Assembly (NCBI GenBank): GCA_025361645.1
Contig: JANYKI010000093.1
Location: forward strand, 1 to 64,000
Reading direction: 5' to 3'
Length of the DNA stretch: 64,000 bases
Source: Methanothrix sp.
Lineage (GTDB): Archaea; Halobacteriota; Methanosarcinia; Methanotrichales; Methanotrichaceae
Part shown: one piece after another, positions 1 to 6,758 of the stretch
Numbering within the stretch: position 1 is the first letter of the stretch
Layout: every line of letters begins with the position of its first letter
The notes under the pieces: generated by a model
The model's database searches: none
What the model was told of the DNA's origin: nothing
What the model saw: the letters and a program-made list of their open reading frames with translations, nothing else
Translations under genes and position numbers: made by a program

Positions 1-1
1 C

Positions 2-643
2 TCCGGTCTCACCGGCGTGGAGGCCGCCTCTATTTTGGCAGAAAGCCTGGACGCCAGTATCTACATCATCGAGGCGCGTGAGCGCGTCCTACCCCAGTTC
101 TCCCCCCAGACATCGGTGCTGGTGGAAAAGGCGCTCTCCAAGAAGGGCGTGAACATCCTCACCTCTACCCAGGTGGCTGAGGTCAAAGAGGACTGCATCA
201 GTTTCACGGACGGCTCTTGCCTGGACTGCGACATGGCCATCTGGACGGCAGGAGTCAAGCCCTCTCCTTTCATCCAGGATCTGGACCTGCCCAAGAAGAA
301 CGGCTGGATACTGGTGGACCCCCACCTCAACGCCCAAGGGAATGTCTTTGCCATGGGCGACTGCGCCTGGGTGGAGATCGACGGCAAGCTGGCAACCAAG
401 ACCGGCCTGGAGGCGGAGCGACAGGCCAAATACCTGGCCCATCATTTCAGGAACCTGATTAAAGGGGCGGCTATCGAGAATTACTCGGTGCGGGCCAGCA
501 CGGACAGCCAGGTGGCGCTCATTTCCTTAGGTGCGGATTGCGCCGTGGGCGTGGTGGGAAAGACCTGCATCGGCGTGCCGACGCGGCTCATCTACTCGCT
601 GAAGAGCTGGATTGACAAGTCGTTTATAAAGAGGTTTAAATAA
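2..643 (+). CDS. NDH-2-like FAD/NAD(P)-dependent oxidoreductase, C-terminal part (5' end outside window)
   Basis: The reading frame is open from the first base, so the N-terminal FAD-binding half is missing. What remains starts in a second Rossmann motif (SGLTGVEAA), which in NADH dehydrogenase-like flavoproteins (COG1252) binds the nicotinamide nucleotide. It then shows the AIWTAGVKPSPF stretch and the FAMGDCAW motif, whose Asp contacts FAD in this family. The last 20 residues (SLKSWIDKSFIKRF) are amphipathic and basic, as in the C-terminal membrane-binding helix of type II NADH dehydrogenases. The likely role is oxidation of a reduced nicotinamide or other cofactor at the membrane; the electron acceptor cannot be told. 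It stands alone, followed by a decayed gene. Confidence 0.8.
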   Translation, partial: SGLTGVEAASILAESLDASIYIIEARERVLPQFSPQTSVLVEKALSKKGVNILTSTQVAEVKEDCISFTDGSCLDCDMAIWTAGVKPSPFIQDLDLPKKNGWILVDPHLNAQGNVFAMGDCAWVEIDGKLATKTGLEAERQAKYLAHHFRNLIKGAAIENYSVRASTDSQVALISLGADCAVGVVGKTCIGVPTRLIYSLKSWIDKSFIKRFK

Positions 644-659
644 AATTTATCTTGAAGAT

Positions 660-810
660 GAGAGCGACTTCTGCCGTTGTGGGGCGGGCCCGAGTAGCTG
701 GTTTTGCCCCGCACTTCGGCTAAGAGACGCCCCTGGTAAGCCGCGCCAAGCTCAGGCACCTTTCTTCTTTTGCGGCTGCAACCCCTCCTGCGTCTTTTGC
801 CAGAACCTCG
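660..810 (+). pseudogene. Decayed remnant of a PflA-like radical-SAM gene (COG1313 type)
   Basis: Three pieces of one ancestral protein lie in order but in shifting frames. Frame one gives DFCRCGAG (666-689). Frame two gives RVAGFAPHFG, a TAA stop at 721-723, then ETPLVSR (691-744). The first frame resumes with FFFCGCNPSCVFCQN (762-806), which contains a radical-SAM CX3CX2C triad. Read together they match the order CR.GA..RVA..PHFGEEPPLV...FF.GCN..CVFCQN of AmmeMemoRadiSam/PflA-like enzymes, with the stop in place of a Glu codon. The matching is by eye. At least two frameshifts and one nonsense codon make it non-functional. The rest of the enzyme (~200 residues) is absent. Confidence 0.6.
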
Positions 811-901
811 ACACCTACATGCTCTATGCCTGGCTGAAAGGGCAGGCCTGGCGCGCACACTGGCAATGCTTTAATGCCAGGCGGCCCCCAATAATAGGTA
901 G

Positions 902-1327
902 ATGATTCCCTTCGAGTACCTGGAGCACACCGCCGACATAAAGTTTCGAGCCTACGGAAAAACGCCGGCAGAGATGCTCTCCAATGCCGCTGCCGCCCTC
1001 TTCAAATCCATGGTGGAACCTGCAACGATCGTCGTCAACGAGACCTGGAAGGTGGAGCTGAAGGCCTTTGATCTGGAGGATCTGGCCTACCAATGGCTCT
1101 GTGAGATTGTCTTCCTATTCGAGACGGAGTCGGCAGTCTTCGCCACCTTTTCCGTCAATCTAGAGCAAGATGGGACTGAATCTATGCGGCTTTTGGCAGA
1201 GATTGGCGGGGAGAGGATTGACCTTCAGAGACATTCCTTCGAGAATGAGGTCAAGGCCATCACCCGGCACAAGTTTGGCATCAAGAAGAATGAGGTGTGG
1301 TGCATTCAGGTTATTTTGGACGTGTGA
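902..1327 (+). CDS. Archease, RtcB activator
   Basis: A 141-residue protein of usual archease length. It has the N-terminal EHTAD motif (residues 8-12), whose acidic residues bind the metal in this family, and a conserved C-terminal VKAITRHKFGI plus terminal VILDV. Archease speeds guanylylation of the RNA ligase RtcB and allows it many turnovers. The ligase gene begins two bases after this stop codon (ATG at 1330), so the two are surely co-transcribed and probably translationally coupled. The ribosome site is weak (GGTAG just before the ATG). Confidence 0.95.
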   Translation: MIPFEYLEHTADIKFRAYGKTPAEMLSNAAAALFKSMVEPATIVVNETWKVELKAFDLEDLAYQWLCEIVFLFETESAVFATFSVNLEQDGTESMRLLAEIGGERIDLQRHSFENEVKAITRHKFGIKKNEVWCIQVILDV

Positions 1328-1329
1328 TT

Positions 1330-2757
1330 ATGGCAGAGATCAGCAAGATCAATGATAATACTTACGAGGTGCCCATCGGCTACCGACCAGGCATGCGCGT
1401 GCCTGGGCGAATTTTTGTCTCCGCGGCATTGCGGGATATGGTGGAGTCGGGAACAATCGATCAGGTGGCCAACGTTGCCAACCTGCCCGGCATTGTCAAC
1501 TACTCCATGGCCATGCCCGATGCCCATCTGGGCTACGGTTTTCCCATCGGCGGCGTGGCTGCCTTTCGCGAGGAGGATGGCATCATAAGCCCAGGAGGAG
1601 TCGGCTTTGATATCAACTGCGGCGTGCGACTGCTACGCACCGATCTGCAGGCAACGAGCGTGCAGCCGCGTATCAATACCCTCATCGATGCTCTCTTCGA
1701 GGCCATCCCCTCCGGCCTGGGAGCCACGGGCCGGCTGCATGTCAGCGACCAGCAACTGACCGATGTTTTCATCAACGGCTCCAAATGGGCAGTGGAGGAG
1801 GGCTACGGCGTTGAGGCCGACCTGTCCCACTGCGAAGAGAGCGGACACATGCCGGGAGCCGATCCGGCCCAGGTGAGCGTGAGAGCGCATAAGCGCGGCC
1901 GGCCCCAGCTGGGAACACTCGGCAGCGGCAACCACTTCCTGGAGATACAGAGGGTGGAGGAGATCTATGATGAGCCAGTAGCCAAAAAATTCGGCCTTTT
2001 CAAGGGTCAGATTACAGTCATGATCCACTGCGGCTCGCGAGGAGCCGGCCATCAGATCTGCACCGATCATCTGGAGGTCCTATCCCGGGCCGTGAAAAAG
2101 TACAACATCGACATTCCCGACAAGCAACTGGCCTGCGCGCCCCTGGGCTCGCCAGAGGCCGACAATTACTTCGGAGCAATGGTCTGTGCCGCCAACTACG
2201 CCTGGGCCAACCGGCATATCATCGCCCACTGGACGCGAGAGGTCTTCGAGAGATACTTCCCCGGCTCAAAGCTCGATCTGGTCTATGACGTGGCCCACAA
2301 CGTGGCCAAGATCGAGGAGCATGAGGTAGAAGGCAAACGCGAACGGCTTTATGTGCATCGCAAAGGGGCCACACGGGCCTTCGGCCCCAGCAGAAGCGAT
2401 GTGCTACAGGCCTACGCAGGCGTGGGCCAGCCCGTGCTCATACCGGGCAGCATGGGAACCTCCTCTTACGTTCTCTGTGGCAACGACCGGGCCCTGGACC
2501 TCACCTTCGGCTCCGCCTGCCACGGTGCGGGCCGGGTCATGAGCCGCAGCCAGGCTCTCAAGTTGTTCACCGGCCAGAATGTGAAAGCCGCCCTGAACAG
2601 AGACGGCATCGTGGTCAAAGCCACCAGCCCCAGCATGCTGGCCGAGGAGGCTCCCCAGGTCTACAAGCCATCTGGGGATGTGGTGGACGTGGTGCATAAT
2701 CTGGGCATCGCCACCAAGGTGGCCCGACTGGTGCCGCTGGGGGTATCAAAGGGATAA
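1330..2757 (+). CDS. rtcB: RtcB, tRNA-splicing RNA ligase (3'-phosphate/5'-OH)
   Basis: A 475-residue RNA ligase that joins tRNA halves after intron removal by guanylylation of an active-site His. Family signatures in order: GGVGFDINCGVRLL (near residue 95, Asp and Cys metal ligands), GSGNHFLEIQ (near 200), IHCGSRGAGH (near 237), YDVAHN (near 328), PGSMGTSSYV and ACHGAGRVMSRSQA (near 403, carrying the His that is guanylylated). The ATG at 1330 was chosen over an upstream in-frame start at 1297 because the latter lies inside archease and adds residues absent from the family. Unlike some archaeal RtcB genes, no intein interrupts it. Confidence 0.97.
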   Translation: MAEISKINDNTYEVPIGYRPGMRVPGRIFVSAALRDMVESGTIDQVANVANLPGIVNYSMAMPDAHLGYGFPIGGVAAFREEDGIISPGGVGFDINCGVRLLRTDLQATSVQPRINTLIDALFEAIPSGLGATGRLHVSDQQLTDVFINGSKWAVEEGYGVEADLSHCEESGHMPGADPAQVSVRAHKRGRPQLGTLGSGNHFLEIQRVEEIYDEPVAKKFGLFKGQITVMIHCGSRGAGHQICTDHLEVLSRAVKKYNIDIPDKQLACAPLGSPEADNYFGAMVCAANYAWANRHIIAHWTREVFERYFPGSKLDLVYDVAHNVAKIEEHEVEGKRERLYVHRKGATRAFGPSRSDVLQAYAGVGQPVLIPGSMGTSSYVLCGNDRALDLTFGSACHGAGRVMSRSQALKLFTGQNVKAALNRDGIVVKATSPSMLAEEAPQVYKPSGDVVDVVHNLGIATKVARLVPLGVSKG

Positions 2758-2770
2758 GAGGATAGAATCG

Positions 2771-3538
2771 ATGAACCTATGCGTCGTCCTGGTGGAGCCC
2801 CTTTACGAGGGCAATGTGGGCTCCGTGGCCCGAGCCATGAAGAACTTCGGCTTTCACGAGCTGGTGCTGGTCAATCCCTGCAAGATCGAGGACTTTGGAT
2901 CGGCCATGGCGTCGCACGCCAGAGATATTCTGCAAATGGCCCGCACCTATGCCGGCCTGCCGGAGGCCCTGCAAGGATGCAACCTGGTGGTGGGCACTAC
3001 GGGAAAGAGGCTGGATGAGGCGCAGCATCACCTGCGTCTGCATCTACGCGTGCCCTGCTTCACCCCGGCAGAGCTGGCTGGCAAGTTGCAGGGAAAAGAG
3101 GGAACCGTGGCGCTGCTCCTGGGCAGAGAGGACTGCGGCTTGAATTCCGAGGAGCTGGCCCTCTGCGACATGCTGGTCTCCATTCCCACCAGTAGCGAGT
3201 ATCCGGTCATGAACCTCTCCCATTCCGCTGCCGTGCTCTTCTACGAGCTATCTCAAACCGATAACGTAGACGGCAACAAAGTGGAGATGGCCAGCGGGGA
3301 GAGTCTGGCCCTGCTGCAAGAGAAGACAAGATCGCTCCTCGCTGAGGTCAGTTACCCCGTTCACAAGGTAGAGTTTACCCTGCTCATGCTGCGGCGCATC
3401 TTTGGCAGGGCGGAGTTGACACAGAGAGAGGCGCGCACCCTGCTCGGTTTGATAAAGAGAATCCGCTGGCGGATAGCAAGCTGCAAAGAGCCGGAAATGC
3501 AGAGCGATGATGAAAATGAAAAAAATGAAAAGAAATAA
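2771..3538 (+). CDS. trmJ: TrmJ-like tRNA 2'-O-methyltransferase (SPOUT/TrmH family)
   Basis: A 255-residue SPOUT methyltransferase. The N-terminus VVLVEPLYEGNVGSVARAMK is motif 1 of the SpoU group. LLLGREDCGLNSEEL and SIPTSSEYPVMNLSHSAA are motifs 2 and 3, which form the trefoil-knot S-adenosylmethionine pocket. Archaeal TrmJ methylates the ribose of C32 in tRNAs, an assignment made by family. The C-terminal ~80 residues form the helical extension of this subgroup, ending in a charged EKNEKK tail. The start at 2771 follows RtcB by 13 bases with AGAGGATAG between, so archease, ligase and methylase make one tRNA-maturation transcription unit. Confidence 0.85.
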   Translation: MNLCVVLVEPLYEGNVGSVARAMKNFGFHELVLVNPCKIEDFGSAMASHARDILQMARTYAGLPEALQGCNLVVGTTGKRLDEAQHHLRLHLRVPCFTPAELAGKLQGKEGTVALLLGREDCGLNSEELALCDMLVSIPTSSEYPVMNLSHSAAVLFYELSQTDNVDGNKVEMASGESLALLQEKTRSLLAEVSYPVHKVEFTLLMLRRIFGRAELTQREARTLLGLIKRIRWRIASCKEPEMQSDDENEKNEKK

Positions 3539-3539
3539 C

Positions 3540-4031
3540 TCATCGTCTGCAACAGCCGCCCCTTCCCCCCTCCAGGGTCTCGGCGGTCTTCATGGCGGCC
3601 GCAGCCTCTTTTATCCGGCCCAGGCAGTGCAAGGCTAGCGCCGTATTATACCAGGCTCCGGAAAAATAAGCATCCTCGGCGATGGCCGCCTCAAAGCAGC
3701 GTAGTGCCTCAGTATATTTCTTCTGCTGGGCCAGCACCATGCCCTTGTTGCTCAGAGCATGCTTATGCGTTGGTGTGAGCTTAAGGACCTCTTCGAAGCA
3801 CTGCAGAGCCTCAGGGAAACGTTCCAGGCTGGCCAGGATCAAGCCCTTGTTGTTCCAGGCATCAATCAGGGTCTTGTCGATGCCAAGAGCTTGATCGTAT
3901 GCTTTGATCGCCTCTTCCCCCTGCCCGCTATTGCATAGCTCATTTCCTTTCTCCAGCCAAAAGCCGGAAGACTGCGTTTCACTGGCGGATGGGATCATGA
4001 GCACGGAAAAAGCCTGAATTGGAGAGAACAT
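3540..4031 (-). CDS. TPR-repeat protein
   Basis: 163 residues with at least three tetratricopeptide repeats, roughly residues 26-59, 60-93 and 94-127, and a weaker fourth. Examples are EEAIKAYDQALGIDK, PEALQCFEEVLKLTP and TEALRCFEAAIAEDA. Such repeats make helical scaffolds for protein-protein contacts. The first 20 residues are hydrophobic but not a convincing signal peptide. No good ribosome site precedes 4031, and an alternative ATG lies at 3998, so the start is uncertain. The gene converges on trmJ with one base between the stops. No specific partner can be inferred. Confidence 0.75.
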   Translation of the reverse strand: MFSPIQAFSVLMIPSASETQSSGFWLEKGNELCNSGQGEEAIKAYDQALGIDKTLIDAWNNKGLILASLERFPEALQCFEEVLKLTPTHKHALSNKGMVLAQQKKYTEALRCFEAAIAEDAYFSGAWYNTALALHCLGRIKEAAAAMKTAETLEGGRGGCCRR

Positions 4032-4085
4032 AAACTGGTGGATTGTCTCCTATGGCAAAAAGGTTTCGACGAAAAGAAAATATCT

Positions 4086-4871
4086 CTAGTCCTGCCTCTT
4101 CGCCCTCTTGAAGGCGTCCTCCACTGCATCGCGGATGATGTAGCCGCCCTTGTGCAGCACGGTGTCGCCAAGCTCCGTGTCCCGCTCCATCGATCCTGTG
4201 CAGGGGTAAGCATGATGCGCCTCGGAGATCCTCTCTCGGATGTCGGGCTGATCCGGCTCCAGGCCCAGGAGACGCTTGGCCACAAACCAGGTGGAGCCGC
4301 AGGGCGCTGTGCGCAGCACACTGGCTGCCAGGATGTGGTCTTTTCCCGCCCGGCTCTTTTGCACCGTCACATCGATTAAGGGATCGCCAATGCCGGCCTC
4401 CGTGAGAAAGGCATAAATGTTCGGCTTGGCCGGATCTGGAACCAGGGCGCAAAAGGGCTTGGCAAAGGCCGCCTCCATCCCGAGCTCCTTAGCCTTCTCC
4501 TCCAGTTGCGTTCTCTGGCCCAACGGAAGATCGCGAGGCGACTCCGAGCCGCCCACAATGCCCTTCACACCCGCCTCCTTCAGTTTGGGAAGCAGGCCGA
4601 AGAGAATGTCGGGATGAACATTGATGACGAGAGCAATGTCTGCGGCAGGGATGTTCTGGGGCAGCAGTGGTTCCACATCATCAATGAAGTCCCCCAGGGA
4701 TGCGGGATCGGGCATCTCCACCAGGGAGACTATGTTCTGGGCATAGCCCGGCCGGACATTCCTGCACTGGGTGCAGGCATCGGCACAGGAGATGCAAAAG
4801 CCCGAATAGTTGATGAGATTGCCCACAACCCTCTCGCCAAATTCGCCATTGTAGAATACTAGCAGTTTCAA
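4086..4871 (-). CDS. DUF166 family protein (COG1810), methanogen conserved
   Basis: A 261-residue protein matching the DUF166 family, sometimes annotated as a methanogen-type thymidylate synthase without firm proof. It opens with KLLVFYNGEFGERVVGNL, followed by a cysteine cluster CISCADACTQC (near residues 27-37) suited to metal or Fe-S binding, and a DIALVINVHPDILF strand. Later it has FAKPFCALVPD and the conserved APCGSTWFVAKRL. The start is TTG at 4871, chosen because GGTGA sits nine bases upstream and the protein begins at the family's usual residue. Function is not established; the Cys cluster suggests a redox or metal role. Confidence 0.75.
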   Translation of the reverse strand: MKLLVFYNGEFGERVVGNLINYSGFCISCADACTQCRNVRPGYAQNIVSLVEMPDPASLGDFIDDVEPLLPQNIPAADIALVINVHPDILFGLLPKLKEAGVKGIVGGSESPRDLPLGQRTQLEEKAKELGMEAAFAKPFCALVPDPAKPNIYAFLTEAGIGDPLIDVTVQKSRAGKDHILAASVLRTAPCGSTWFVAKRLLGLEPDQPDIRERISEAHHAYPCTGSMERDTELGDTVLHKGGYIIRDAVEDAFKRAKRQD

Positions 4872-4984
4872 GCCTTCACCACACTATCAATAAAAGCATG
4901 CACGCCTTTTCTTTAGTTGCAGCCATTATCTGGATATCAAGGTATTTAGACTTGAGCGTTTCTGCAAAGATACCATTGACAGGC

Positions 4985-5042
4985 AAATAGTGCGTTCTGG
5001 CTATTGTTTTTAAAAAAAAGAAAAAATAGAAAATAAAGTATT
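4985..5042 (-). terminator. T-rich terminator after the bactofilin-like gene
   Basis: Directly after the stop codon at 5043 the minus strand reads several oligo-T runs (ATTTTCTATTTTTTC and eight Ts at about 5011-5018). Archaeal RNA polymerase terminates at such U-rich tracts without needing a hairpin. The 170-base gap up to the DUF166 gene holds nothing else that can be supported. Confidence 0.45.
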
Positions 5043-6050
5043 TCAGGTCGTCTTTGCTTGGCAAGCTGCAGCCATGTGGCGCGCCGCATAGAGTATAGCA
5101 GCAAAGCCCAGGCTCATGGAGATCAATGAGATCAGACCTCCCACCAACGGCAGCCAGCAGAGCACATTGAGGATTACAAATCCGATTATGAAGTAGACCA
5201 GATCGCTCTGTTTCTTATTAGCCCGCTCGCCAATCCACTTGCCCAGGCTGAAGGAGACGAAGGTTCCGCTCAGCATGAGGGCTGCGAAGAATAGCAACAT
5301 TGAGATCAAGGCAATGGGCAGGCCCACAACCGTTACCGCCACCAGCAGCAAGGCAATAAATGAGGCAATGATCATGACGAAACCCAGCAAGGTCTTGAGC
5401 AGGGTCGAGCTTCTCACCTCGCCATCCACTGCCTGGATGATGCCGGGCAGGTACTTAACCAAAATCAATCCCAAAATGAAGTAGCCCAGCATGGCCAGCA
5501 GGCTGAAGATGTTAAAGCCCATATCATTGTCCGCTCTCTTCTCAGACTGATCTTCTACCTTGTAGAAATTCACCTTTCCAGCCGAGCCGGTGTTATTGAA
5601 TTGATTGGCGCTGACGGTGAGGGTGCCGTTGACTTGTCCCGCGTTAACCACCTGGCCGCCGCCGATGAGAGCATCTCTTTCCACCGTATTACCGGGAAGG
5701 ATGTTCACCTGGCCGCCCGCGGCCACCAGATTGGTGCCGATGTTGCCGCCCAGGTTGACATTTCCGCCCGCAGCTACAACCTTTCCCCCCACGTTCGCGT
5801 TGACATAAACCTGGCCACCGGCAGCGATGACATCCCCCTTCACCGGGGCATTGATGTTCACCGTGCCGCCGGCAACTATGGCCGAGTCCACCGGGGCGTT
5901 GATGCTCACCATGTTGCCCGCAGCGATAATATCGTCGGCAATAGCCGTGTCTATGGTAATTGTATCACCAGAAAAAACCTGCAATGCCTGCCCTGGTGAG
6001 CAGAGCAGAACAAGAGTCATCAAAACGAGAATTGCTTTAATACACTTCAT
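5043..6050 (-). CDS. Secreted bactofilin-like repeat domain with C-terminal membrane domain
   Basis: About 335 residues: a signal peptide (KAILVLMTLVLLCSPGQALQ), then short beta-helix repeats of the bactofilin/polymer-forming type (DSAIVAGGTVNINAPVKGDV, DVIAAGGQVYVNANVGGKVV, LVAAGGQVNI). A linker of about 30 residues leads to a C-terminal domain with four or so hydrophobic segments (LLAMLGYFILGLILVKYL, FVMIIASFIALLLVAVTVV and two more). The repeat part probably faces outward as a small beta-helix. ATG at 6050 is preferred over 6062 because GGTGAATGGG directly precedes it. Function unknown; proteins of this layout are common in methanogens and may scaffold the envelope. Confidence 0.7.
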   Translation of the reverse strand: MKCIKAILVLMTLVLLCSPGQALQVFSGDTITIDTAIADDIIAAGNMVSINAPVDSAIVAGGTVNINAPVKGDVIAAGGQVYVNANVGGKVVAAGGNVNLGGNIGTNLVAAGGQVNILPGNTVERDALIGGGQVVNAGQVNGTLTVSANQFNNTGSAGKVNFYKVEDQSEKRADNDMGFNIFSLLAMLGYFILGLILVKYLPGIIQAVDGEVRSSTLLKTLLGFVMIIASFIALLLVAVTVVGLPIALISMLLFFAALMLSGTFVSFSLGKWIGERANKKQSDLVYFIIGFVILNVLCWLPLVGGLISLISMSLGFAAILYAARHMAAACQAKTT

Positions 6051-6191
6051 CCCATTCACCATAATTAAATGGCACCTTATCCAATAAATAACCCATGTAT
6101 TTGATTTCCGAAAAGGTTTGCTGGTTCAAGTTCCAGTTTAAATACGATGAACAACTGATTTGCTGAGAATGATTTGTATGGGGGGCATGGT

Positions 6192-6758
6192 TTGAAAATC
6201 GCGGTAGACATTGACGGGGTCCTGGCAGACCAAGTCAGTGCTGTTTTGAAGGAAATTGAAAAAGATTATGGACAGACGTATTGCAAGAGCGATATCAATC
6301 GTGCCCACTGGAGCTTTGCGGGAATAGAGATATGGACGGAAATAGCCCGGTTGTTGGCCGACCCCGAATACGTTATGAGAGTGCCGTTGATCGAGGGCTC
6401 TCAAAAAGCCATAAAGCAGCTTTGCAGGCATGATCTTCTTGTGGTAACGGCCAGACGGCCCAACGCCGAGGAGGCCACCAAAAGATGGCTGAACTGGCAC
6501 TTTCCCAGCCTGACAAAGTACTATCATGCCAGGACCGGCACCAAGCATAATATATCCTCCGACGTGCTGATCGACGACCTGGATATGAACATCGTAGAAT
6601 TTGTCAGAAGCGATCCCAATCGACGAGGAATTCTTTTCCTGCACCCCTGGAGCTTAAATGGTACGGATATTGAAGACTATTCAGATCAAGTATACTATTG
6701 CCCGCAATGGCAAAGTGCAGTGAAAGCTATTGATGATATTATGGGCGATCAACCTTGA
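6192..6758 (+). CDS. HAD-family 5'(3')-nucleotidase-like phosphatase
   Basis: About 188 residues. The N-terminus IAVDIDGVLAD is HAD motif I, with the nucleophile Asp and the acid/base Asp two residues on. VVTARRPNAEEATKRW supplies motif II, and DVLIDDLDMN is motif IV with metal-binding acidic residues. Overall it resembles 5'(3')-deoxyribonucleotidases. The TTG at 6192 is preferred because the phosphatase fold starts there; an ATG at 6174 would add six unlikely residues. The stop overlaps the start of the U32 gene (TTGA), so the two are translationally coupled. The substrate is unknown; coupling to an RNA-hydroxylase-like partner hints at nucleotide metabolism. Confidence 0.75.
   Translation: MKIAVDIDGVLADQVSAVLKEIEKDYGQTYCKSDINRAHWSFAGIEIWTEIARLLADPEYVMRVPLIEGSQKAIKQLCRHDLLVVTARRPNAEEATKRWLNWHFPSLTKYYHARTGTKHNISSDVLIDDLDMNIVEFVRSDPNRRGILFLHPWSLNGTDIEDYSDQVYYCPQWQSAVKAIDDIMGDQP

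Noticed and set aside
1330-2757. Intein in RtcB
   Set aside because: Conserved motifs follow each other at normal spacing and the length is normal, so none is inserted.
4876-5064. 62-codon minus-strand frame in the gap between the DUF166 and bactofilin-like genes
   Set aside because: It overlaps the end of the bactofilin-like gene, contains a Phe/Lys run made by the terminator tract and has no ribosome site.
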